The translations under genes and the position numbers were made by a program. This document shows, piece after piece, positions 8,566 through 16,928 of a DNA stretch of 64,000 nt. The DNA comes from Paenibacillus massiliensis subsp. panacisoli DSM 21345. Its GTDB lineage: Bacteria; Bacillota; Bacilli; Paenibacillales; Paenibacillaceae. Where the stretch lies: the NCBI RefSeq assembly GCF_000426545.1, contig NZ_KE384536.1, positions 164,253 to 228,252 on the forward strand, read 5' to 3'. A model generated the notes under the pieces. The model was not told the DNA's origin. It made no database searches and saw nothing but the letters and a program-made list of their open reading frames with translations. The first letter of the stretch is position 1. Every line of letters starts with the position of its first letter.

Positions 8566-9723
8566 CTATAGCACTTCTAAATAAATGTTTCTTGCGTCAT
8601 CGGGTGTCACTTCACGCATATTGTTCACCAACAGACGTGTCACCTGCATACCCGCTTCAACCAATCCCTCCAGATCACCCTCTGGCACATTGAACGTCTT
8701 CAGGCTTGTTGGGATTTCAAGAACGGCAACGATTCGTTCCAGCTCTGTAATGATATATTTCGATTTTTCATCCACGGATAGATTAGGGTTACCGCCTCTT
8801 ACTACACGATCATATACTTTGGCTAAGTGTTCTTTAATGACCGGCTCGTTAAAACGCATAACCGGTGTCAGCAAGATGGCATTCGACACGCCGTGTGGAA
8901 TGTGATATTTGCCACCAAGCGGGTAAGACAGAGCATGAATGGCTGTCGTACCTGAAGATGTAATCGCGACACCTGCATAGAATGAACCCCGTAGCATGTT
9001 ATTTTTCGCATCAAGTGCTTCTGGATTGGTACAAGCTTCAATAATGTTATTCATAATCAAATCAAGTGCTTCCATTGCAAATGTATTGCTGAACGGATTA
9101 GCCTTCGTTGAGGTGAAGCATTCAATCGCGTGGCACAAGGCATCTACCCCTGTAGCTGCTGCGATTGGTTTTGGCAACTTTTTAATCAGGCGGCCATCCA
9201 GAATCACATAATCAGCAATCAATTCAGGATTCACAATGCCAACTTTCAGCTCTTTTTCCGGCACAGCAACGATGCTATTTGGTGTTGCCTCAGCACCTGT
9301 TCCTGCAGTGGTTGGAATCATTAAGGAAGCTACCTGCTTTTTGGCCAAAAGCGGGTTGTCCAACAAATCCTTCACCGTGTAAGCATCTGTGGCCAGAATG
9401 GAGGCCAGTTTTGCTACGTCCATCACACTGCCGCCGCCGACCGCAATGATGAAATCCGCCTTTTCATTTTTGAACCGATCCACAATGTCTTGTGCTTGAT
9501 GATAGCTAGGTTCTGCTGGTATTTCAGAAATAATAGTATAATCAATAGCTTTACTAGTAAGAATTTGTTCCGGAATTGCGATCAATCCAGCACCCAACAC
9601 ACCTTTATCCGTGAAGATAACAACCTTTTTAATATCGGCTGACAGAATGGTGTCCAATTGTTCCAGCGCATGCTCACCTGCGAAAATATTCTTAGGCATT
9701 TTCAAACTGTAATCTACTAACAT
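8566..9723 (-). CDS. Iron-containing (group III) alcohol dehydrogenase
   Basis: 385 residues. The NAD-binding GGGSVMDVAK motif is near residue 96. Metal ligands lie in GVDALCHAIECFTS near residues 192-205 and in HALSYPLGGKYHIPHG near residues 262-278, the Asp-His-His-His set of the family. It interconverts an alcohol and an aldehyde with NAD(P)H in the cytoplasm. The start codon overlaps the kinase gene by 7 bases, with its GGAGG inside that gene, so the two are translationally coupled. In context it probably reduces the aldehyde made by the neighbouring aldolase; homologues act on hydroxybutyrate or succinate semialdehyde, which are C4 acids. The exact substrate is unknown. Confidence 0.85.
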   Translation of the reverse strand: MLVDYSLKMPKNIFAGEHALEQLDTILSADIKKVVIFTDKGVLGAGLIAIPEQILTSKAIDYTIISEIPAEPSYHQAQDIVDRFKNEKADFIIAVGGGSVMDVAKLASILATDAYTVKDLLDNPLLAKKQVASLMIPTTAGTGAEATPNSIVAVPEKELKVGIVNPELIADYVILDGRLIKKLPKPIAAATGVDALCHAIECFTSTKANPFSNTFAMEALDLIMNNIIEACTNPEALDAKNNMLRGSFYAGVAITSSGTTAIHALSYPLGGKYHIPHGVSNAILLTPVMRFNEPVIKEHLAKVYDRVVRGGNPNLSVDEKSKYIITELERIVAVLEIPTSLKTFNVPEGDLEGLVEAGMQVTRLLVNNMREVTPDDARNIYLEVL

Positions 9724-10976
9724 GTCTGTTCCTCCTGCTCTATGATTTGCTTATTAAGATCGTCAAATAATTCTTTAGGCCCGAACCCGCCAGACTTGGT
9801 GATCACCTGGATCGGCTTATCCTTCCACATCATCTCGGATAACACAACCCCCTGACTGATTTCACAGAGTGGTGTTACTTCATTAATCTTCAAGACCTGC
9901 ATCGACTGGAATAACGTATCACCACCAGTGAATAGTAAGGTCCGATTTATATTTCTATTAAGTAATTGTTTCGACAAATTCCCCAAAGACTGTGCTATTC
10001 TAAAGCGAAATTCTGAAGATGGAACATGATTAGACTCTCCGTAAGATTCCAAATTATTCATGGTATAATCGCTGAGTGTTTCGAATATGATTAACTCATT
10101 TTCGAGCATGTCCACAAGATAGGATTCGAGACTTTCCTGTCCATCCCTACTTCCCCAATAATCTGTCTCCAGCAGTTGACGGGGGCTTAATGAATAGCGC
10201 TTACATTTTTTCGTTTCAGCATACTCAATTTGCTGTCTGGTAATAGGATTAACGGACCCGCAGATGACAACTAACGGTTCATGAATAACTGCCTTGTGAG
10301 CTGCTCTATTTGAAAAAATAGTATCAGCTAAAACCTTAGCAAACCCGGCACATCCAATGGTAATGTCTGAAATATTATGCTTCTTTAATGCAGTCATGAT
10401 TTGAAGTAGCTGTTCGTCTGTTTCACTATCAAAGAGCAGCAAGCCCGCTCTGGCTTCTTCGATCTGATCAACACGAATCAATTGAGTATCTACATTGGCC
10501 TCGTCTAGAAGCCTTTTGGGAATATTACTTTCTGCAACAGGCTCATAAGGATCTTGACCAAACACACTTTCCGCAACCAACTGTCCATTGATGTAAAGGT
10601 TACCGTCACGAACAATTCGGTTTATTTCTGGAAAAGCGGGTATAAAAGGAATGGTCCTCTCCGGGAAGTGATCCAGAACAGCTTTTATTTCACTGCTGAT
10701 ATTCCCCCTCAAAGCAGAATCAACTTTTTTATAGATGAAGGGCACTTGAACCTTCTTGGATTGTTCTATAAGGCTACTGATTATGGTGTAGGAATCGGTG
10801 AATGACAGATAGCGACTTTCCGTATCAATAACCAATACTTCCAGGTCATCCTCTAGTAATTCGTAGTCAATAACTAGATCTGCTGTGACTAAGGTTTTCA
10901 CGCCTAGGTTCGCGAACTGAACCCCCGTATCTAAAGCTCCCGTAAAGTCATCAGCGATCACCAGTAATTTCAGCAT
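9717..10976 (-). CDS. Four-carbon acid-sugar kinase (DUF1537 family)
   Basis: 419 residues. The N-terminal ADDFTGALDTG motif (residues 8-18) and the C-terminal TGGDTLFQSM and KSGGFG motifs are those of the OtnK/DtnK/DenK family, which phosphorylates the 4-hydroxyl of tetronates with ATP. It is first in the operon and paired with pdxA2, as in known D-threonate and D-erythronate pathways. The chosen start is ATG 10976 after GGGGGTGA; an in-frame TTG directly precedes it. The 170-base upstream region, shared with the divergent PrpR-type gene, carries two copies of a 23-bp inverted repeat. Isomer preference (D-threonate, D-erythronate or 3-oxotetronate) cannot be told from sequence. Confidence 0.85.
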   Translation of the reverse strand: MLKLLVIADDFTGALDTGVQFANLGVKTLVTADLVIDYELLEDDLEVLVIDTESRYLSFTDSYTIISSLIEQSKKVQVPFIYKKVDSALRGNISSEIKAVLDHFPERTIPFIPAFPEINRIVRDGNLYINGQLVAESVFGQDPYEPVAESNIPKRLLDEANVDTQLIRVDQIEEARAGLLLFDSETDEQLLQIMTALKKHNISDITIGCAGFAKVLADTIFSNRAAHKAVIHEPLVVICGSVNPITRQQIEYAETKKCKRYSLSPRQLLETDYWGSRDGQESLESYLVDMLENELIIFETLSDYTMNNLESYGESNHVPSSEFRFRIAQSLGNLSKQLLNRNINRTLLFTGGDTLFQSMQVLKINEVTPLCEISQGVVLSEMMWKDKPIQVITKSGGFGPKELFDDLNKQIIEQEEQTC

Positions 10977-11049
10977 CAACTCACCCCCTCTTTGATTACA
11001 ATTTTATTTTATAGCCATACTAATGATTAAGTAACCTTATACACGAACC

Positions 11050-11072
11050 AAATGTTTCTTTTTGAAACGATT
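11050..11072. promoter_or_regulatory. Inverted-repeat box 1 (probable PrpR-type operator)
   Basis: On the minus strand it reads AATCGTT-N9-AACATTT with a GTTTC/GAAAC core. It lies in the divergent control region between the kinase and regulator genes and matches the boxes at 11111, 15633 and 15694. Confidence 0.6.
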
Positions 11073-11110
11073 AATGAATGATTGTATTATTAGTTTTGAT
11101 TTCGCATTAT

Positions 11111-11133
11111 AATCGTTTATAAATGAAACGTTT
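11111..11133. promoter_or_regulatory. Inverted-repeat box 2 (probable PrpR-type operator)
   Basis: AATCGTT-N9-AACGTTT. It is 20/23 identical to the reverse complement of the box at 15694, including the spacer segment AAATGA. It lies 22 bases upstream of the regulator's ATG, so binding here could repress the regulator's own gene. Confidence 0.65.
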
Positions 11134-11154
11134 TTCTGGAGGAGGCGAAGTCTG

Positions 11155-12933
11155 ATGACCCAAAAAATCAAATTACTCGGTATTGCACCTTACGAAGAAT
11201 TAAATCATTCCATGACAATTGTCGGGGAACAATTTGAGGAGATTGATATCAAGATTTACACTGCTGATTTAGAAGAAGGACAACAATTAGTCTCTGAATT
11301 ATCCGTAGACAACTATGATGCTATTATTTCTAGAGGTGGCACGGCTAGCTTACTTCATAAGTCTGTCTCCATCCCTGTGATCGATGTATCTATTTCCGTG
11401 TATGATATTTTGGGTGCCATAAAGCTTGCTAACAACTATACTAGTAACTTTGCCATTGTAGGATATCCCAGCATTACAGAAGCCGCCCACCTGATCTGCG
11501 ATATTTTGCAATATAATATAAAAATTATTACCTTAGATAACTCTTCGAGTGCTGATAACTTATTAGACCAATTAAAAGATGAGCATTACGAAATGGTACT
11601 GTGTGATGCCGTTACTCATAAGATTGCCCTGAGTAAATCAATTAATACGATACTGATTACCTCCGGGATTGAGAGTATCAAGCATGCCTATCGACAAGCT
11701 ATTTCCCTGGTACATGATCTTAAAAAAATCAAACAAAAGAATGAGCTACTAACCGCATGTTTTCATACGCAATCGCAGAAAGTCGCCATTTTCAATAATG
11801 AACTAGGAAGCGTTTTCTCTAATATCGATGAGAAGCTAGAAAAATCTATTCGTCACTTTCTCACAACCAAAGGGACTTTAAACGGTGAACAACAATTCTA
11901 TCACACACATAATACACAGGTGTATCAGCTCAAAATAAAGCAATTGGACATAGAGGATGGGTACGTGCTCTGTGAAGTGAAGCATTCAACGCCTCCCCTA
12001 ATCAACAATAGCTTCGGTGTGAAGTACCTGAATAAAGCTGAGATCGAAGAAATTATAAATAAAAAGCTCTTATTTACCTCTTATATCCAGGAAGCCTCTA
12101 AAAATCAGATCGAAAAGTTAGGCTCCTATTACAATGCCATGCTGATTTTTGGAGAGAGCGGCACCGCTAAGACCAGCTTGGCCTACACAGCCTACCTTAA
12201 GCAAAAAAATCATACGAATAATCTAATTGTTATTCATTCTGAGCTCGTTAACGAACGAACATGGAAATACCTGCTGAATTCATCGAATGGCCCTTTAGTA
12301 GAAATGGGTAATACGCTATTATTCAAAGATATTGAACAAATGAACATTCAAGATGTAGAGAAGCTGCTAACTATTATTAGTAATACCAAGCTGCTGCAAA
12401 AAAATAATATTTTATTTACCTACAGTACGAACGGTGCGGATCAAGACAAACAAATCTTCAATCAAATCATGACCCAATTGGATTGTGGCAGTATTTACTC
12501 GCCTTCTATTGAAGAGAGAAAAAATGAAATGTCTGGGATCATCACCCTTCTGCTCAATAAAACGAATATTGAATGTAACAAGGAAGTCATCGGCTTTGAT
12601 CCTAAAGCTTTAAGGGAATTATTGAACTTTGACTGGCCAGGAAATCTTAATCAGCTTGAGCAAACAATTAAAAAGTTAGTTCTGTATTCTAATTCATATT
12701 ACATTTCAGAGCATCAAGTGCTGGAAGTGCTAAAGCATGAAAGAACTGAATTGCCGTCCGCTAATATTACTGCTAATTTGACACAGCATCTGGTTGAGGA
12801 TAAGACGCTTTTCGACTATACTACCGAAATTGTTAACGCTGTTCTTGAGCAAAACAAGGGCAATCAAACGAAGACGGCTAAGCAGCTAGGTATAAGCAGA
12901 ACAACGCTATGGCGATATCTTAAGATAGATTAG
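11155..12933 (+). CDS. PrpR-type regulator with a degenerate AAA+ domain
   Basis: 592 residues. A PrpR_N sensor domain fills about residues 5-190 (YDAIISRGGTASLL near residue 60). An AAA+ domain spans about 310-530 with Walker A FGESGTAKTSL. The C-terminus is a Fis-type helix-turn-helix (NQTKTAKQLGISRTTLWRYL). The GAFTGA loop that contacts sigma-54 is absent, Walker B is altered (GNTLLFKDIEQ), and no -24/-12 promoter is visible nearby. It therefore probably acts with the housekeeping sigma factor, as activator or repressor. PrpR_N domains bind small carboxylates such as 2-methylcitrate in PrpR. GGAGGAGG precedes ATG 11155. It likely senses the acid substrate or an intermediate of the divergent operon. 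Confidence 0.82.
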   Translation: MTQKIKLLGIAPYEELNHSMTIVGEQFEEIDIKIYTADLEEGQQLVSELSVDNYDAIISRGGTASLLHKSVSIPVIDVSISVYDILGAIKLANNYTSNFAIVGYPSITEAAHLICDILQYNIKIITLDNSSSADNLLDQLKDEHYEMVLCDAVTHKIALSKSINTILITSGIESIKHAYRQAISLVHDLKKIKQKNELLTACFHTQSQKVAIFNNELGSVFSNIDEKLEKSIRHFLTTKGTLNGEQQFYHTHNTQVYQLKIKQLDIEDGYVLCEVKHSTPPLINNSFGVKYLNKAEIEEIINKKLLFTSYIQEASKNQIEKLGSYYNAMLIFGESGTAKTSLAYTAYLKQKNHTNNLIVIHSELVNERTWKYLLNSSNGPLVEMGNTLLFKDIEQMNIQDVEKLLTIISNTKLLQKNNILFTYSTNGADQDKQIFNQIMTQLDCGSIYSPSIEERKNEMSGIITLLLNKTNIECNKEVIGFDPKALRELLNFDWPGNLNQLEQTIKKLVLYSNSYYISEHQVLEVLKHERTELPSANITANLTQHLVEDKTLFDYTTEIVNAVLEQNKGNQTKTAKQLGISRTTLWRYLKID

Positions 12934-13078
12934 TACCTTGACCGGGTCACATGAGAAGATAGCTTCTACAAGCGACTGTAATCATGTTCGGTCAAGATGC
13001 CAGCATACAGGCACGATACATGATCCATAAATGAAGAAGTACACCCATGCGGTCGGTAAATACGATCGCTGAACTGCT

Positions 13079-13139
13079 CCCATCATAGTAGACGGTAGAA
13101 ACATCGGAACTTCTATTGCTACTATGATGGGATTTTTTG
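13079..13139 (+). terminator. Terminator after the PrpR-type gene
   Basis: CCCATCATAGTAG pairs with CTACTATGATGGG around a 27-base loop region, followed by ATTTTTTG. Confidence 0.75.
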
Positions 13140-13211
13140 CAATGTAAATAATCCCCCAGCTCTTGTCATTGAACTGAGGGAGAAACCGACCTAACCGTTA
13201 TTTGTTTTTTT

Positions 13212-14183
13212 CTACAGTCTGTTGATTAAGAACTGATAAGCCATTTGGTCAGCTTCATTTCCCATCGTTGGGCCATGATTAGCTTGGGAGACCGATATAT
13301 ACATCGCTTCCGCATCAGCAGATAGCAGAGCTTTATAGAGCCTTTCACTTTGCTCAATAGGCACAAGCGGGTCTTGTCCCCCGTGCAAAATTAAGATGGG
13401 TGGACCATCGGCGTCTACATAGGTGATCGGACTGCATTTCTTCGCCAACTCCAGGTACTTCCAATCCTCATCATTTGTGTCGCCACTCTCAAGTAATTGA
13501 TATAAATCTTTTATCGACTTTCCTGATCCAGATAAACCAAGAATGTTGGATATTACATCCTCTGTAGATTGACTGGTATTGTCGACCTCAGTTCCAGATA
13601 CATTTACGGATTCATGCACACTGTTCCTGATGAACTCTATTAAGTCAGTTGGAGCATAAAAAATGGTTGCTGCTTTTACATCACTGGAGTAGTCAAGATT
13701 ACCGCCGACGTCGCCTTCCATTTCACTGTTGTTGGCACTCAACGCGACCATGGCAGCTAAATGTCCACCAGCAGAGTTCCCTAGAACTCCAATCCGTTCT
13801 GGATCAATATGATACTTTTCTGAATTCGCTTTCAAATAACGAATTACTCCCTTGCAATCATGGATACACGCAGGGAAAGCAGATTGGGTAGACAAGCGAT
13901 AAGATGGCGATACAACAGTAAAGCCTTGCTCTACTAGTCTTACAAGCTCGCGAAAATATACTGCTTTTTGAGTCACCTGCTGGTATTCTCCGTGCATCCA
14001 GCCTCCACCAAAGTAATAAACGATGCATGGTCCTGGTGTTTTTTGATTCAGATCCTGATATATATCCATTTTTAAAGTATGAGGCTCTCCATTGTCCAGA
14101 GTCACATCCGCAAAGGGCACATCCTTGAAGCGCGGCGGGCGCCCTGGTGGACATAATGGTTTTTTAGGCATCTGTTTAGTCAA
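13212..14183 (-). CDS. Alpha/beta hydrolase, carbohydrate-esterase-like
   Basis: 323 residues. The oxyanion segment YYFGGGWMHG is near residue 55, the nucleophile GNSAGG near residue 135, the acid in LILHGGQDP near residue 270, and the catalytic His in SQANHGPTMG near residue 305. This layout fits the BD-FAE and acetyl-xylan-esterase-like group, which removes acyl groups from sugars. There is no signal peptide, so it is cytoplasmic. Translation probably starts at TTG 14183, which is 7 bases after AAAGGAGG; an ATG four codons later is the alternative. It follows the permease gene by 52 bases in the same direction. It probably removes an ester from an imported sugar acid; the substrate is unknown. 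Confidence 0.75.
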   Translation of the reverse strand: MTKQMPKKPLCPPGRPPRFKDVPFADVTLDNGEPHTLKMDIYQDLNQKTPGPCIVYYFGGGWMHGEYQQVTQKAVYFRELVRLVEQGFTVVSPSYRLSTQSAFPACIHDCKGVIRYLKANSEKYHIDPERIGVLGNSAGGHLAAMVALSANNSEMEGDVGGNLDYSSDVKAATIFYAPTDLIEFIRNSVHESVNVSGTEVDNTSQSTEDVISNILGLSGSGKSIKDLYQLLESGDTNDEDWKYLELAKKCSPITYVDADGPPILILHGGQDPLVPIEQSERLYKALLSADAEAMYISVSQANHGPTMGNEADQMAYQFLINRL

Positions 14184-14235
14184 TTTTGTTCCTCCTTTAC
14201 AATCTATTTAAAAGTTATAAAGAAAGTTTTGTCCA

Positions 14236-15522
14236 TCATACAGGGAACAAAAGCATCGCACCAACAGTCAGCGCCAAAATCCGAATGATATACATCGGAA
14301 CTGAAAACGCCCAGAAATGGGATAGCTTATATTTACCCATTCCAAAGATCATTGCTGGCATTCCATCAACTGGCATATACCCGCCATTCCATGCGGAGAC
14401 AACAACTGCAACTGCTGCTGCCGTAGGGTTCAGTCCCAGACTGATACTGGCTGCAATCGCAATAGGTGCAAAGATATATACAGAACCCATAGCTGCCCCA
14501 GTAAAGGTTGCGCAAGTACTAGTTAAAAGTGCAAAGATCAGGATCAGCATAAATGGACTGACATTCATCCCAAATGAATTCGCTACAAAGTCACCAACCA
14601 TAGCCGTAAAGCCAGTCTCAGCTAAAGTATTGGCTACACCGATTACCCCCGCCATTAACAGGATCACAGGTGCTCCCATATTATCTCGAACTTCCTTGAA
14701 ATCAAGCACATTGATGATTAATAAGAATGCTGCTGCGATACCAGGAATGACATATGCAATCTCACCTAATACACTCATCAGCATCATACCAACAACGCCT
14801 ATGATAAAAGCAGCAATGGTAGCGGTTTCCTTCCATGCAGGCATGGTGGAAACTTCAGCCGTAGCAGCCGCCTCTTTAACTCCAGCATTCCCCTCTTCGG
14901 TGTCTGGATAATCTGGCAGAAAACGATAAGCGACCAAGGCCCACACTAAAAATCCAAGAGCCAGGATGAGGTTCACAACAGCGAATTTAGACATAGACAG
15001 CCCACCGGTGAATCCGGCTGTTTCTAATACGCTTACAGTAATACCATAAAAAAGTGCTACGTTAATGGGAAGCAAGGGGTGGTTCGTCGCAAATCCTAAA
15101 GGCAACATTAGCTTGGATGTAGGCATTTTTTTATTGTAAGGAATAGCCGATACGATGGACAGAATCAGTACATAATAGCCGGTGGAACCCGCGCCTGCCA
15201 AGCTGGCACCGAGCATAACCACGATAACTAAAAGAACGTAACTTTTATATCCGCCCTTATTAACCAACTTGATCATAGCGGACTGAACCTTACCAATGAA
15301 ATGCGTCTTCATAAGTGCGGCCATAACAACCATGAATCCGGCAATCATAATAACACTGGAATTAACGAAGCCTGCAAAAGCCTCTGGAACCGTTGCCAGA
15401 CCAGTGACTACTAATAATAGACAAGCAATGAGCGGCGGTGCACCAAAGGCAAATTTGTCTGACATGATCATTACAATCATCAGGACCAAGATACCCAGGG
15501 CGAGAATCATTTCCATTGTCAT
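14236..15522 (-). CDS. SLC13/DASS-type ion-transporter-superfamily permease
   Basis: 428 residues with about ten to twelve hydrophobic segments throughout, for example ILALGILVLMIVMIM at the start and VVMLGASLAGAGSTGYYVL near residue 105. The pattern fits the SLC13/CitMHS branch, which carries di- and tricarboxylates with Na+ or H+. It is first in a two-gene operon with the esterase. Upstream lie a cre box at 15566 and two copies of the inverted repeat shared with the kinase-regulator region. This ties import to the catabolic operon even though it lies on the far side of the regulator. A dicarboxylic sugar acid would be a natural cargo; this is inference. Confidence 0.78.
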   Translation of the reverse strand: MTMEMILALGILVLMIVMIMSDKFAFGAPPLIACLLLVVTGLATVPEAFAGFVNSSVIMIAGFMVVMAALMKTHFIGKVQSAMIKLVNKGGYKSYVLLVIVVMLGASLAGAGSTGYYVLILSIVSAIPYNKKMPTSKLMLPLGFATNHPLLPINVALFYGITVSVLETAGFTGGLSMSKFAVVNLILALGFLVWALVAYRFLPDYPDTEEGNAGVKEAAATAEVSTMPAWKETATIAAFIIGVVGMMLMSVLGEIAYVIPGIAAAFLLIINVLDFKEVRDNMGAPVILLMAGVIGVANTLAETGFTAMVGDFVANSFGMNVSPFMLILIFALLTSTCATFTGAAMGSVYIFAPIAIAASISLGLNPTAAAVAVVVSAWNGGYMPVDGMPAMIFGMGKYKLSHFWAFSVPMYIIRILALTVGAMLLFPV

Positions 15523-15565
15523 TTTTATCTATCCTCTCTTGAAGTAGTTAGTTTATCGTTTTTTG

Positions 15566-15580
15566 TTGAAAGCGCTTTAT
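15566..15580 (-). promoter_or_regulatory. CcpA cre box upstream of the permease
   Basis: TTGAAAGCGCTTTAT on the plus strand fits the strict cre form WTGAAARCGYTTWNN throughout. It ends about 44 bases upstream of the permease ATG, a typical repressing position near or past the transcription start. Confidence 0.7.
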
Positions 15581-15632
15581 ATGCAAAATAATAATATTTT
15601 TCGTTTCACTAATTAAGAAATTACACGAATGC

Positions 15633-15655
15633 ATTCGTTTCTTTTTAGAACACTT
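15633..15655. promoter_or_regulatory. Inverted-repeat box 3
   Basis: ATTCGTT-N9-AACACTT on the plus strand, the most divergent of the four boxes. It shares CGTTTCTTTTT-type spacer sequence with the box at 11050. Confidence 0.45.
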
Positions 15656-15693
15656 TTGTTAAAAATATGAGTATTTTAAAGAATGGGATAATA

Positions 15694-15716
15694 AATCGTT
15701 TCATTTGTTAACGATT
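15694..15716. promoter_or_regulatory. Inverted-repeat box 4
   Basis: A perfect 7-bp inverted repeat, AATCGTT-N9-AACGATT, on both strands. Its reverse complement matches the box at 11111 at 20 of 23 positions. It lies about 170 bases upstream of the permease gene. Confidence 0.65.
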
Positions 15717-16241
15717 ACTCATTTTTTGGATTCCAAATATCGGTATTTACACGCTGACTAGTAGTGCAATAAAACATGTTGAAGAATTTCCGCTGCTTTA
15801 AAAAGTCATCTCTGCTGCTCTTAGTATGTGTAGATGTGGTGTGATCTACCATTCATGATCTTATTTGTCGTACAACTTTGATACCACGCAACCAGAAAGA
15901 GATGCTGGCTTTGAACCCAGTGATTGATGCAAGCCATTACTGTCACACGACACGTGCATAAAAGCCTTCCACTGGATACCCTTTCCTTTCTGGTGTTCAT
16001 CAGCCCGTCACGAGCAGCATCTGCCATTTTTAGGCATAGAAAAAGCAGGCACACCATTTGGCGTACCTGCCCATTCTGAAGCACCTGCCCTTTCTAGCGT
16101 ACCTGCTTCCCACAAGTTCGAACAAGCAAAGGCGGACACTAAATCGTGTCCGTTGCTGGTATTACATAGGATTCTTTATATACTTCAATTCTTAATTTAC
16201 TTCATTTTACTGACTAGCCAGTGTTAGATTTATGATTAGAT
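15717..16241. other. Non-coding stretch with a repeated hairpin, edge of the ssrA insertion zone
   Basis: No convincing gene. A hairpin CGGACAC/GTGTCCG at 16133-16152, followed by a GTTGCTGGTATTACATA segment, is the first of three related copies; the others are at 16666 and 19275, each next to a tmRNA 3'-end copy. Here no tmRNA sequence follows. Local CAGGTACGC/GGCGTACCTG-like repeats near 16040-16110 have no assigned role. Confidence 0.5.
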
Positions 16242-16469
16242 TTATTGGTTAGCTAATCTAGCCTGCTCTCTTCTCAGCTTTTCAGGAGTAACATCATCAT
16301 TATTCGGATCATAAATGGTAGAATTCAAAAGGATGCTTTTCACAGACCCCCGAAAGATTTGAAGGTATTCTTTGCGGAGGTTAGTCTGTTCAGTTTTTTC
16401 AATTTCAGTTAATCCAACTTCGTTTGCTTTTCTTGCGAGCTGATTAATTCTGTTTAACATTATACGCAT
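16242..16469 (-). CDS. DUF896-family protein (YnzC-like)
   Basis: 75 residues. The N-terminus MRIMLNRINQLARKANEVGL and the KSILLNSTIYDPNNDDVTPE C-terminal half match the small helical DUF896 proteins of Firmicutes; YnzC and YneJ-region homologues are linked with the SOS or stress response, but the molecular role is unknown. ATG at 16469 lies 8 bases after GGAGG; an upstream extension to 16514 lacks support. It is AT-rich, monocistronic, and sits between repeated tmRNA-flank hairpins, so it may have come with an insertion or may mark the old edge of the conserved chromosome. Confidence 0.8.
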   Translation of the reverse strand: MRIMLNRINQLARKANEVGLTEIEKTEQTNLRKEYLQIFRGSVKSILLNSTIYDPNNDDVTPEKLRREQARLANQ

Positions 16470-16665
16470 GTGTATACCTCCATATTCAAGATTTCGGAAT
16501 TGATTATGTTTCAAATTTAATTATCTTGATATAAAGATATAATATTTTGTAGTCTTTGTCAATACCTTGTACCAAGAAGGATAATACTCTGGATTGCTTA
16601 TAGCAAAGCAAATACGTTTAGCTGATTCAGGCGGGCTCTGTTCCCGCTTGTGGTGAACGAGCAAA

Positions 16666-16692
16666 CGGACACCGAATGGTGTCCGTTACTGG
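16666..16692 (-). repeat. Hairpin flank, copy 2, next to truncated ssrA
   Basis: CGGACACC-GAAT-GGTGTCCG followed on the plus strand by TTACTGG. On the minus strand it directly follows the truncated tmRNA 3' end and ends in TTTG, so it looks like the terminator of the original tmRNA gene. Confidence 0.6.
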
Positions 16693-16839
16693 TACTACAT
16701 ATGGAGGCGAGGGGAGTCGAACCCCTGTCCGAAGATAACGCCACATAAGCTTCTACGGGTGTAGTCACAGTTTTGATGTCACCCGAGTATCGCCCCGTAA
16801 CCGGCTATACTTTGGGTCAGCCTGATTGTCTTTTTTAGT
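16693..16839 (-). pseudogene. Truncated second copy of the tmRNA 3' end
   Basis: 140 bases (16693-16832) are identical to 19577-19716, which covers the discriminator base, T-arm and 3' portion of the intact tmRNA plus nine bases of flank. The match fades at 16839. The 5' half, including the tag reading frame, is missing, so it cannot be functional. This is the arrangement left when an integrating element uses the ssrA 3' end and carries in a replacement copy. Confidence 0.9.
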
Positions 16840-16928
16840 GGGAACACGCCCACATAGAGATTGTTTGACTCTCTTGTTGTGACGGCAACAAATTTTCCAA
16901 ATACCCAATGTAAATCAATAAGTTTGTA

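Noticed and set aside
10977-11154. Sigma-54 promoter expected beside a PrpR-type regulator
   Set aside because: No GG-N10-GC element was found on either strand, and the regulator lacks GAFTGA.
15821-16084. 87-codon minus-strand frame in the ssrA insertion zone
   Set aside because: No ribosome binding site, no recognisable protein, and it runs through small DNA repeats.
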